Positions 8,682 through 18,305 of a stretch of 64,000 nucleotides of DNA are shown here, one piece after another. Origin of the DNA: an uncultured Piscinibacter sp. (GTDB lineage Bacteria > Pseudomonadota > Gammaproteobacteria > Burkholderiales > Burkholderiaceae_C); the NCBI RefSeq assembly GCF_937952055.1, contig NZ_CALFYO010000020.1, positions 558,001 to 622,000 of the forward strand. The letters are read 5' to 3'. The notes beneath the pieces were generated by a model. The model was not told the origin of the DNA, ran no database searches, and worked only from the letters and a program-made list of their open reading frames with translations. A program made the translations under genes and the position numbers. Every line of letters begins with the position of its first letter. Positions within the stretch are counted from its first letter, which is position 1.

Positions 8682-9502
8682 CGTATTGCGTGGGCATCAA
8701 GCTCGATGCCGGCCTCGTGTTCCTGTCCGACTCGCGCACCAATGCGGGCCTGGACCAGATCAGCACCTTCCGCAAGATGATGGTCTACGAGAAGGCCGGC
8801 GACCGCTTCATGGTGATGCTGTCGGCGGGCAACCTGTCGATCAGCCAGTCGGTGCGCGAGATCCTTCAGGTGGAGAAGATCGACAACCCGGGCGGCGAGC
8901 CGATCACCATCTGGAACGCCGCCAGCATGTTCGACGCCGTGCGCGTGCTCGGCAGCGCGGTGCGCCGCGTCTACGACCAGGACGGCCCGTCGCTGAAGGC
9001 CTCGGGCATCGACTTCAACGCCTCGATGATCTTCGGCGGACAGATCGGCGGCGAGGCGATGCGCCTGTTCCTCGTCTACTCGGCGGGCAACTTCATCGAG
9101 GCGACGCGCGAGACCTGCTACTTCCAGATCGGCGAAAGCAAGTACGGCAAGCCGGTGCTCGACCGCATGATCACGCCGGCCACGCCGCTGGACGAGGCCG
9201 CCAAGTGCGCGCTGGTGTCGATGGACTCGACGCTGAAGTCCAACCTCACGGTCGGCCTGCCGCTGGACCTGCTGGTCTACGAGCGCGACGTCCTGGCGAG
9301 CGAGAAGCTGGTCTGCATCGACGAGCACAACCCCTACTTCCACATGATCCGCAGCACCTGGGGCCAGAAGCTGCGCCAGATCTTCGAATCGATCGACGAT
9401 CCGCACTGGAATGGCGGCGATGCCGCCCACCCGCTGTGCATCAGCCAGGGCCGCTACGAGCCGATGCGCAAGATCACCCACCCCGGCGAGAAGATCGTTT
9501 GA
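8678..9502 (+). CDS. Anbu-type proteasome homologue (Ntn-hydrolase peptidase)
   Basis: The protein has 274 residues. It begins MTYCVGIKLDAG, so removal of Met exposes Thr as the N-terminal nucleophile. The 20S/HslV catalytic set is present: Thr2, Asp18 in SDSRTNAG and Lys33 in TFRKM. These features and the length match Anbu (ancestral beta subunit) rather than HslV (about 175 residues). Anbu proteins assemble into open rings in the cytoplasm; their physiological substrate is unsettled. In many genomes Anbu sits with ATP-grasp, alpha-E and transglutaminase-like genes, none of which is present here. The ATG overlaps the mutS stop, and the next gene overlaps its own stop. Confidence 0.88.
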   Translation: MTYCVGIKLDAGLVFLSDSRTNAGLDQISTFRKMMVYEKAGDRFMVMLSAGNLSISQSVREILQVEKIDNPGGEPITIWNAASMFDAVRVLGSAVRRVYDQDGPSLKASGIDFNASMIFGGQIGGEAMRLFLVYSAGNFIEATRETCYFQIGESKYGKPVLDRMITPATPLDEAAKCALVSMDSTLKSNLTVGLPLDLLVYERDVLASEKLVCIDEHNPYFHMIRSTWGQKLRQIFESIDDPHWNGGDAAHPLCISQGRYEPMRKITHPGEKIV

Positions 9503-10302
9503 ACCGGACGCTCCCGATCGTCTTCAGCCACGCCAACGGCTTCCCCGCCGGCACCTACCGCCTGCTGTTCGAGGCCTGGCGACGGGCCGGCCACGCGGTG
9601 CACGCGCTGGACAAGTTCGGCCACGACCCCGCCTATCCGGTGACCAGCAACTGGCCCAGGCTGCGCGACCAACTGATCGACTTCATCGATCGCGAGGTCG
9701 GAGGTCCCGCCGTGCTGGTCGGCCACTCGCTCGGCGGGCTGCTCAGCCTGCTGGCCGCCTGCAAGCGGCCCGACCTGGCACGCGGCCTGGTGATGATCGA
9801 CTCGCCGGTGATCACCGGATGGCGTGCGCAGAGCCTGCAGGTGGTCAAGACCACCGGGCTGGTCAGGCGCGTCTCGCCCGGTCGCGTGTCGCGCACCCGG
9901 CGCCACGAATGGCCCTCGCGCGACGCGGTGCGACGGCATTTCGCCGCCAAGGCGGTGTTTGCACGCTGGGATCCGCGCGTGCTCGAAGACTACGTGCGCT
10001 CCGGCTTCGAGGATCGCGACGGCAAGACCGTGCTCGCCTTCGACCGGGCCATCGAAACCCGCATCTACGACACGCTGCCGCACCACCTCGCCACGCTGCT
10101 GCACCGCCATCCGGTGCGCTGTCCGGTGGCCTTCCTGGCCGGCACGCAATCGGCGGAGATGCGCCAGGGGGGCATCGCGGCATCGAAGGCGCTGGCGCAC
10201 GGCCGCTTCGCGATGATCGAGGGCAGCCATCTCTTTCCGATGGAGAAACCCGACGAGACGGCGGCCGCGGTGCTGCAGTGGGTCGAAGGCATGGCGCCGT
10301 AG
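9499..10302 (+). CDS. Alpha/beta hydrolase
   Basis: The protein has 267 residues. The only sensible start is TTG at 9499, which overlaps the TGA of the Anbu gene (TTGA). No ATG or GTG in frame precedes the conserved VFSHANGFPAGTY oxyanion region. The nucleophile elbow GHSLGG is present, the acid probably follows FLAGTQS, and the catalytic histidine is likely in EGSHLFP near the C-terminus. The closest look is to small cytosolic esterase/lipase-like hydrolases of Proteobacteria, but the substrate cannot be told. It forms the tail of a mutS-anbu-hydrolase run. Confidence 0.85.
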   Translation: MNRTLPIVFSHANGFPAGTYRLLFEAWRRAGHAVHALDKFGHDPAYPVTSNWPRLRDQLIDFIDREVGGPAVLVGHSLGGLLSLLAACKRPDLARGLVMIDSPVITGWRAQSLQVVKTTGLVRRVSPGRVSRTRRHEWPSRDAVRRHFAAKAVFARWDPRVLEDYVRSGFEDRDGKTVLAFDRAIETRIYDTLPHHLATLLHRHPVRCPVAFLAGTQSAEMRQGGIAASKALAHGRFAMIEGSHLFPMEKPDETAAAVLQWVEGMAP

Positions 10303-10327
10303 GGGGCGACCGCCCGACCCACACGCC

Positions 10328-10333
10328 TATAAT
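10328..10333 (+). promoter_or_regulatory. Consensus -10 for the pyrG operon
   Basis: A perfect TATAAT lies 46 nt before the pyrG start. A partial -35 (GCGACC, 3 of 6 matches) stands 16 nt upstream. It begins just after the hydrolase gene and probably drives pyrG-kdsA and perhaps eno. Confidence 0.65.
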
Positions 10334-10379
10334 CGCGCTTTACCACCACGGCATTCGTGAGCAACGGATGCCGCACGCA

Positions 10380-12898
<2,519 letters not shown>

Positions 12899-12939
12899 AG
12901 TCCCATGCCAACAACTCACCTTCCTGGAAAGACAAGACC

Positions 12940-14223
12940 ATGAGCGCCATCGTCGACATCGTCGGAAGAGAAATCCTCGACAGCCGCGGCAACCCGACCG
13001 TCGAGTGCGACGTGCTGCTGGAGTCCGGCACCATGGGCCGCGCGGCGGTTCCCTCGGGCGCCTCGACCGGCTCGCGCGAGGCGATCGAGCTGCGCGACGG
13101 CGACAAGTCGCGCTACCTCGGCAAGGGCGTGCTCAAAGCCGTGGAGCACGTGAACACGGAAATCAGCGAGGCCGTGCTTGGCCTGGACGCCAGCGAACAG
13201 GCCTTTCTCGACCGCACGCTGATCGACCTCGACGGCACGGAGAACAAGAGCCGTCTCGGCGCCAACGCCACGCTGGCGGTGAGCATGGCGGTGGCGCGTG
13301 CCGCCGCCGAGGAATCGGGACTGCCGCTGTACCGCTACTTCGGCGGCTCGGGCGGCATGCAGATGCCGGTGCCGATGATGAACGTCATCAATGGCGGGGC
13401 CCACGCCAACAACAACCTCGACCTGCAGGAGTTGATGATCATCCCGGTCGGCGCCCCGTCGTTCCGCGAGGCGGTGCGCTACGGTGCCGAGGTCTTCCAC
13501 GCGCTGAAGAAGATCATCGACGGCAAGGGCATGAGCACGGCCGTCGGTGACGAAGGCGGCTTCGCGCCCAGCGTGGCGAGTCACGAAGCGGCCATCCAGC
13601 TGATCCTCGAGGCGATCGACAAGGCGGGCTATGAAGCCGGCCGCCAGATCGCCATCGGCCTGGACTGCGCCGCCAGTGAGTTCTACAAGGACGGCAAGTA
13701 CCAGCTCGAGGGCGAGGGCCTGACGCTGTCCGCCCCCGAGTGGACCGACATCCTCGCCACCTGGGTCGACAAGTACCCGATCGTCTCGATCGAGGACGGC
13801 ATGCACGAAGGCGACTGGGACGGCTGGAAGCACCTCACCGAGCGCCTCGGGCAGAAGGTGCAGCTGGTCGGCGACGACCTGTTCGTCACCAACACGCGCA
13901 TCCTCAAGGAGGGGATCGAGAAGCGCATCGCCAACTCGATCCTCATCAAGATCAACCAGATCGGCACGCTGAGCGAAACCTTCGCCGCCATCGAGATGGC
14001 CAAGCGCGCGGGCTACACCGCGGTGATCAGCCACCGTTCGGGCGAGACCGAGGACAGCACCATCGCCGACATCGCCGTGGGCACCAACGCCGGCCAGATC
14101 AAGACCGGCTCGATGAGCCGCAGCGACCGCATCGCCAAGTACAACCAGCTGCTGCGCATCGAGGAGGATCTCGGCGACGTGGCGAGCTATCCCGGCCGCG
14201 ATGCCTTCTACAACCTGCGGTGA
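12940..14223 (+). CDS. eno: Enolase
   Basis: The protein has 427 residues. It converts 2-phosphoglycerate to phosphoenolpyruvate and in many Proteobacteria is also part of the RNA degradosome. Recognisable segments are IVGREILDSRGNPTVE at the N-terminus, GGAHANNNLDLQE, DEGGFAPS, SIEDGMHEGDW and the substrate loop HRSGETEDSTIAD. The start at 12940 follows a GGAAAG-like ribosome-binding site. The 3' gap holds a 9-bp inverted repeat. Confidence 0.98.
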   Translation: MSAIVDIVGREILDSRGNPTVECDVLLESGTMGRAAVPSGASTGSREAIELRDGDKSRYLGKGVLKAVEHVNTEISEAVLGLDASEQAFLDRTLIDLDGTENKSRLGANATLAVSMAVARAAAEESGLPLYRYFGGSGGMQMPVPMMNVINGGAHANNNLDLQELMIIPVGAPSFREAVRYGAEVFHALKKIIDGKGMSTAVGDEGGFAPSVASHEAAIQLILEAIDKAGYEAGRQIAIGLDCAASEFYKDGKYQLEGEGLTLSAPEWTDILATWVDKYPIVSIEDGMHEGDWDGWKHLTERLGQKVQLVGDDLFVTNTRILKEGIEKRIANSILIKINQIGTLSETFAAIEMAKRAGYTAVISHRSGETEDSTIADIAVGTNAGQIKTGSMSRSDRIAKYNQLLRIEEDLGDVASYPGRDAFYNLR

Positions 14224-14271
14224 GCCCGGACATGAAGCAAGACCTTCGTCTTGACGAGTGCCTGGCGAACG

Positions 14272-14292
14272 ACCGGCGCGTCTCGCGCCGGT
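14272..14292 (+). terminator. Inverted repeat after enolase, possible attenuating hairpin
   Basis: A perfect 9-bp stem (ACCGGCGCG / CGCGCCGGT) with a three-base TCT loop lies between eno and ftsB. It has no T-run. It overlaps the end of a 25-codon frame starting at 14232 that I could not assign. It may reduce, rather than end, read-through into ftsB. Confidence 0.4.
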
Positions 14293-14322
14293 GCGGTCTG
14301 CAAGGCTGAGCACGGCGCGGCG

Positions 14323-14601
14323 ATGCGCCTGGTGACGATCGCACTGCTGGCGCTGCTGGCGCTGGTGCATGCCGAGCTGTGGTTCGGCCGGGGCGGCGTG
14401 CCGCGTGTGATGGAGCTGTCGGGGCAACTGCGCGAGCAGAAGGCCGCCAACGACGCGTCCAGGCAACGCAATGCGCAGCTTCTCGCCGAGGTCAGCGACC
14501 TCAAGGAAGGCCTGGAAATGGTCGAGGAGAAGGCCCGCTTCGACCTCGGCATGGTCAAGCCGGACGAGATCTTCGTGCAGATCTCGGCGCCGCAGCGCTG
14601 A
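14323..14601 (+). CDS. ftsB: Cell division protein FtsB
   Basis: The protein has 92 residues. It is a bitopic inner-membrane protein of the divisome that forms a complex with FtsL and FtsQ. Residues 1-17 form the single transmembrane segment (VTIALLALLALVHAELWF region), followed by a coiled coil with EQKAANDASRQRNAQLLAEV. The C-terminal part VEEKARFDLGMVKPDEIFVQI is the conserved DivIC/FtsB block. The place directly after eno is the usual one. Length is normal. Confidence 0.92.
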   Translation: MRLVTIALLALLALVHAELWFGRGGVPRVMELSGQLREQKAANDASRQRNAQLLAEVSDLKEGLEMVEEKARFDLGMVKPDEIFVQISAPQR

Positions 14602-14620
14602 ACAGGCCACGCTGCCCGTG

Positions 14621-15256
14621 ATGGAGACGCTGCTGCAGGCGTTGCGGCCGCTGTTCGCACCCGCCTTCACGCTGTGGGGATCGCCGGCCACCTGGCTGGA
14701 GCTGATCGCCTTCGTGCTGGCGCTGGCCATGGTGGGCTTCAACATCCGCGTCAATCCGTGGGGCTGGCCGCTGGCGATCGCGAGCTCGCTGCTGTACTTC
14801 CTGCTCTTCTGGGACAGCCGGCTGTACGGCGAGGCCAGCCTGCAGATCTTCTTCGCCGCGGTGGCGCTGTGGGGCTGGTGGCAGTGGCTGCGCGGCACGC
14901 TGGACGACGGCACGGCGCTGCGCGTGCGTTCGCTGCCGCGCCGCGCGCTGGTCGGCTGCCTGCTGGCGTTGGCGCTGGCCTGGCCGGCGCTGGCCCTCTT
15001 CCTCGACCACCGCACCGACTCCGACGTGCCCTGGTTCGACGCCTTCCCCACCGCGGCCAGCCTGGTGGGGCAGTGGCTGCTCGGCCGCAAGTACGTGGAG
15101 AACTGGCCCGCCTGGCTGGTGGTGAACGTGGTCAGCGTGGCGCTGTTCGCCGTCAAGGGGCTGTGGCTGACGGTGCTGCTGTACGCGGTGTTCGCCGTGC
15201 TCTCGGTCGCCGGCTGGCGCGCCTGGCGGGCGCGGGCGAACGCCGGGACGCCATGA
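14621..15256 (+). CDS. pnuC: Nicotinamide riboside transporter PnuC
   Basis: The protein has 211 residues with about seven hydrophobic segments, as in PnuC, a facilitator of nicotinamide riboside uptake. Motifs with tryptophans and charged residues typical of the family are seen: NPWGWPLAIASSLLYFLLFWDSRLYGE and WLLGRKYVENWPAWLVVN, the latter near the substrate site. The stop overlaps the ATG of a kinase gene (ATGA), which would phosphorylate the incoming substrate. The gene begins 19 nt after ftsB, but whether it shares that transcript is unclear. Confidence 0.9.
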   Translation: METLLQALRPLFAPAFTLWGSPATWLELIAFVLALAMVGFNIRVNPWGWPLAIASSLLYFLLFWDSRLYGEASLQIFFAAVALWGWWQWLRGTLDDGTALRVRSLPRRALVGCLLALALAWPALALFLDHRTDSDVPWFDAFPTAASLVGQWLLGRKYVENWPAWLVVNVVSVALFAVKGLWLTVLLYAVFAVLSVAGWRAWRARANAGTP

Positions 15257-15882
15257 ACGACGCCTTCATCATCGCGCTGCTCGGCGCCGAGAGCACCGGC
15301 AAGACCACGCTGGCGCACGCGCTCGGCGCGTCGCTGGCCGAGCGCGGCCAGCGCGTGGCGGTGGTGCCGGAGGTCCTGCGCGAGTTCTGCGACCGCGCGG
15401 GCCGCACGCCGCGCAGCGACGAACAACGCGGCATCGCGGCCGAACAGACGCGTCGCATCGCCGCCGCCGCCGAACGCCACGACATCGTGGTCGCCGACAC
15501 CACCGCGCTGATGATCGCCGTCTACAGCGACCATGTCTTCGGCGACCGCGGCCTCTACGACGAGGCGCTCGCCGCCCACGCGAGCTGCCACCTCACCCTG
15601 CTCACTGCGCTGGACCTGCCCTGGCGGGCCGACGGACTGCAGCGCGACGGCCCGCACGTGCGTGAACCGGTCGACGCCAAGGTGCGCGCGGCACTGACGC
15701 GCGCAGCGCTGGACTGCTCGGTGGTGTTCGGCCAGGGTGCGACGCGACTCGCCAACGCGCTCGCCGCCGTCGAGCGTGCGCGCCAGCCGCCCGAAGTGCT
15801 CGCCGAGGCACGGCGCTGGCAATGGGTGTGCGAACGCTGCGGCGACGCACAATGCGAACGCCACTGGCTGCCGCCGCTCTGA
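15253..15882 (+). CDS. NadR-like nicotinamide riboside kinase (AAA family ATPase)
   Basis: The protein has 209 residues. The P-loop GAESTGKTT lies at about residues 11-19, and PEVLREFCDRAGRTPRS plus VADTTALMIAVYSDHVFG match the kinase domain of NadR. The NMN adenylyltransferase and repressor domains of full-length NadR are absent, so this is a stand-alone kinase that would trap nicotinamide riboside as NMN. The C-terminus carries a short Cys-rich end (CERCGDAQCERH) that could bind a metal. The 4-nt overlap with pnuC supports a two-gene salvage unit. Confidence 0.85.
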   Translation: MNDAFIIALLGAESTGKTTLAHALGASLAERGQRVAVVPEVLREFCDRAGRTPRSDEQRGIAAEQTRRIAAAAERHDIVVADTTALMIAVYSDHVFGDRGLYDEALAAHASCHLTLLTALDLPWRADGLQRDGPHVREPVDAKVRAALTRAALDCSVVFGQGATRLANALAAVERARQPPEVLAEARRWQWVCERCGDAQCERHWLPPL

Positions 15883-15915
15883 TATCGTTCCGCGTCCTTC
15901 CCGCCCGCCGCGCCC

Positions 15916-16719
15916 ATGGCCCTTGTCTGCTCGAAGTGCAGGTCCGACAACGCCGACGGCGCGCTCGTCTGCCGGCATTGCGGAGCGTCGCTGCAAGCCA
16001 AGCCGGCCTGGGGCCGCTCGCTGATGCCCGACGACGACAGCTTCGACCCGCTCTCGGCACCGACGCTGGTCATGCAGCACACCGCGCCGGCCAGCCTGCC
16101 GCCGATCGAGGAATCGCCGCTGGCCGAGCCGCCCGCGCACGGTACCGGCAGGCGCAAGGCAGTGGGCCTGGCGGTGGTGGTCGTGCTCGCCGCCGGTGGC
16201 ATCTGGCTGCTGCGCCCGGGGGATGACACGCCACCGGCACCGGCCCCCGCGACGGTGGCCAGGCCGGCCTCGGCGGCCACGGCGATCGATGCGGCTCCGG
16301 TCGCATCGGCTCCCGCACCGACAGCCGCCGCAGCGCCCTCGGCGAGCATGGCGGCGGCACCGGCGAGTGCAGCCTTGCCGACGCAGGAGGCCGCCAGCGC
16401 CATGGGCGCCGAAGCCGCCGAACCCGCCTCCGTCCCCGAGCGCCGGAAGCGCCTTCCCGAGCCCGTGCCTCGCCCGCGTGCACAGCAGACCCTGCGCGCC
16501 GCACCGCCGGCGCAAGCCGTGCCGCCGGCTGCAGCGGCCGCCCCTGCCTCAGCGCCTGCGCCTGCACGTTTGAAGACCGTCGCCGAGCTCTGCGCTGGCA
16601 ACAACCTGCTGATGCGCGGCTTCTGCGAGCAGCGCGAGTGCCGCAAGGCCGAGTTCGCTGCCGACGCCGCCTGCGTCAAGCTGAAGGAGACGGAACAGCG
16701 CCGGCTGTTCCAGCAGTGA
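15916..16719 (+). CDS. Zinc-ribbon single-pass membrane protein, Ala/Pro-rich
   Basis: The protein has 267 residues of unknown function. It begins with a zinc ribbon (CSKCRSDNADGALVCRHCG: two CxxC pairs, residues 5-22). A hydrophobic segment at about 77-91 (VGLAVVVVLAAGGIWLL) follows, with a basic GRRK flank before it, which puts the ribbon in the cytoplasm. A long Ala/Pro-rich linker and a C-terminal block with four cysteines (CAGNN to CEQRECRK to CVK) lie outside the membrane. Such proteins are common orphans in Burkholderiales. A TATCGT element at 15883-15888 may be its -10. Confidence 0.75.
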   Translation: MALVCSKCRSDNADGALVCRHCGASLQAKPAWGRSLMPDDDSFDPLSAPTLVMQHTAPASLPPIEESPLAEPPAHGTGRRKAVGLAVVVVLAAGGIWLLRPGDDTPPAPAPATVARPASAATAIDAAPVASAPAPTAAAAPSASMAAAPASAALPTQEAASAMGAEAAEPASVPERRKRLPEPVPRPRAQQTLRAAPPAQAVPPAAAAAPASAPAPARLKTVAELCAGNNLLMRGFCEQRECRKAEFAADAACVKLKETEQRRLFQQ

Positions 16720-16778
16720 GCCGCGCCCCTCGTCGCTGCGCCCGCGCCCGGGGGCCGTCACGCCGCCGGGCCTCTGCG

Positions 16779-17750
16779 TCAGTTGAGCGTCGTGCTGCCC
16801 GGCGGCTGCGAGTCGGCGGGCATGAACAGGCCGGCGGCGTCGACGGCATCGAAGTGGTACTTGATGCCGCAGAAGTCGCAGGCGATCTCCACCTGCCCCT
16901 GCTCGGCGAGGATGCCCTCGATCTCTTCGCGGCCCAGGCTGCGCAACATGTCGCCGACGCGTTCGCGCGAACAGCTGCAGTGGAAGCGGGGACCACGCTC
17001 GCCCGACATCGGCTCGAAGCGGCGCAGGTCCTCTTCCCAGAACAGCCGCCGCAGGATGGTGTCCGCATCCAGCGTCAGCAGCTCTTCGCGCTTCAGCGTG
17101 GACGCGAGATGCGCGATGCGGTTGAACGCTTCGTTCAATCCGATCTCGTCCTCGTTGCGCCGACCGGCGAGATTGCCCTCGCCTTGCACCGGCAGACGCT
17201 GGATCAGCAGTCCGGCGGCGACATGGTCGTCGGCCGCCAGCACCAGTCGCGTGTCGAGCTGCTCGGATTGCAGCATGTAGTGCTCCAGCACCTGCGACAG
17301 CTCCTGCAGCGGCTCGCGCGCGTCGCCATGCAGGGGCACCACGCCCTGGTAGGGCTGCTGGCCCGGCAGCTTGTCCTGCGGGTCGAGCGTGATCGCGCAG
17401 CGGCCCTTGCCGTGCACGTTCAGCATGGCCTCCAGCCTCGCGTCGTCGCCGACCTCTCCCACCACCTTGGCGGTGGCGCGGAAGGCCAGGTCGGGCTGCA
17501 CCTCGGCCACCGCGAGGCGCACCGGACCGTCGCCGAACACCTGCAGGATCAGCGCACCGTTGAACTTGATGTTGGCCTGCATCAGTGCGCCGGCCGCCGC
17601 CATCTCGCCGAGCAGCGAGCGCACCGGCGGCGGGAAGGCGTCGTCGGCGCGCTCGCGGCGCTGCAACAACTCCTGCCACGACTCGGTCAGCCGCACCAGC
17701 ATGCCGCGCACCGGCAAGCCTTCGAAGATGAACTTGTGCAATTCCGACAT
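16779..17750 (-). CDS. hslO: Redox-regulated chaperone Hsp33
   Basis: The protein has 323 residues. It is a cytoplasmic holdase that is switched on by oxidation of its zinc-binding cysteines. The C-terminal switch is complete: Cys258 and Cys260 (CSCS) and Cys291 and Cys294 (CDFC). The N-terminal domain shows LLGEMAAAGALMQANIKFNG. The start ATG overlaps the stop of the upstream carbonic-anhydrase-like gene by one base (TGATG), so translation is coupled. Confidence 0.96.
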   Translation of the reverse strand: MSELHKFIFEGLPVRGMLVRLTESWQELLQRRERADDAFPPPVRSLLGEMAAAGALMQANIKFNGALILQVFGDGPVRLAVAEVQPDLAFRATAKVVGEVGDDARLEAMLNVHGKGRCAITLDPQDKLPGQQPYQGVVPLHGDAREPLQELSQVLEHYMLQSEQLDTRLVLAADDHVAAGLLIQRLPVQGEGNLAGRRNEDEIGLNEAFNRIAHLASTLKREELLTLDADTILRRLFWEEDLRRFEPMSGERGPRFHCSCSRERVGDMLRSLGREEIEGILAEQGQVEIACDFCGIKYHFDAVDAAGLFMPADSQPPGSTTLN

Positions 17751-18274
17751 CAGGCGATCTTCTTCAATCCCTTGCGGTAGCGCTCCGCCTTCTCGGCATA
17801 GTGGATCGCACCCTGCCTGACCCGCTCGAACTGCTCCGGCGAGAGCTGCTTCACCACCTTGGCCGGCGAGCCCATGATCAGCGAGCCGTCGGGGAACTCC
17901 TTGCCCTCGGTGACCAGCGCGCCGGCGCCGACCAGGCAGTTGCGCCCGATCTTCGCGTTGTTCAGCACCACTGCCTGGATGCCGATCAGCGAACCGTCGC
18001 CGATGGTGCAGCCATGCAGCGTGACCTGGTGGCCGACGGTCACGTCCTGCCCGATCACCAGCGGGCAGCCGGGGTCGGTGTGCAGCACGCTGCCGTCCTG
18101 CACGTTGGAGCCGCGCCCCACCGTGATCCAGTCGTTGTCGCCACGCAGCACGGCGCCGAACCACACACTGGCGCCTTGCTGCAGTTCCACGCGGCCGATC
18201 ACCTGGGCACTGTCGGCCACCCAGGCGGAGTCCGCGATGCGGGGGATGTCGTCGTCGAGCTGGTAGATGGCCAT
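17750..18274 (-). CDS. Gamma carbonic anhydrase family protein
   Basis: The protein has 174 residues forming a left-handed beta-helix with hexapeptide repeats, of the YrdA/PaaY/CaiE group. Metal-site histidines are seen in SVLHTDPG and GHQVTLHGCTIGD. Members are annotated as gamma carbonic anhydrases, but activity is not proven for many. The C-terminal helix (FERVRQGAIHYAEKAERYRKGL) is typical. A TACACT -10-like element lies 24 nt before the start. It is transcribed with hslO. Confidence 0.9.
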   Translation of the reverse strand: MAIYQLDDDIPRIADSAWVADSAQVIGRVELQQGASVWFGAVLRGDNDWITVGRGSNVQDGSVLHTDPGCPLVIGQDVTVGHQVTLHGCTIGDGSLIGIQAVVLNNAKIGRNCLVGAGALVTEGKEFPDGSLIMGSPAKVVKQLSPEQFERVRQGAIHYAEKAERYRKGLKKIA

Positions 18275-18305
18275 GAGCTTGCTTTCGTGAAGGGCGGCAG
18301 TGTAG

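Noticed and set aside
14232..14309. 25-codon frame between eno and ftsB
   Set aside because: It has no ribosome-binding site and overlaps the 9-bp hairpin; more likely leader sequence than a gene.
12916..16515. A long minus-strand frame opposite eno, ftsB, pnuC and the kinase gene
   Set aside because: It is the complement of strongly conserved genes, shows low-complexity translation and has no recognisable motif.
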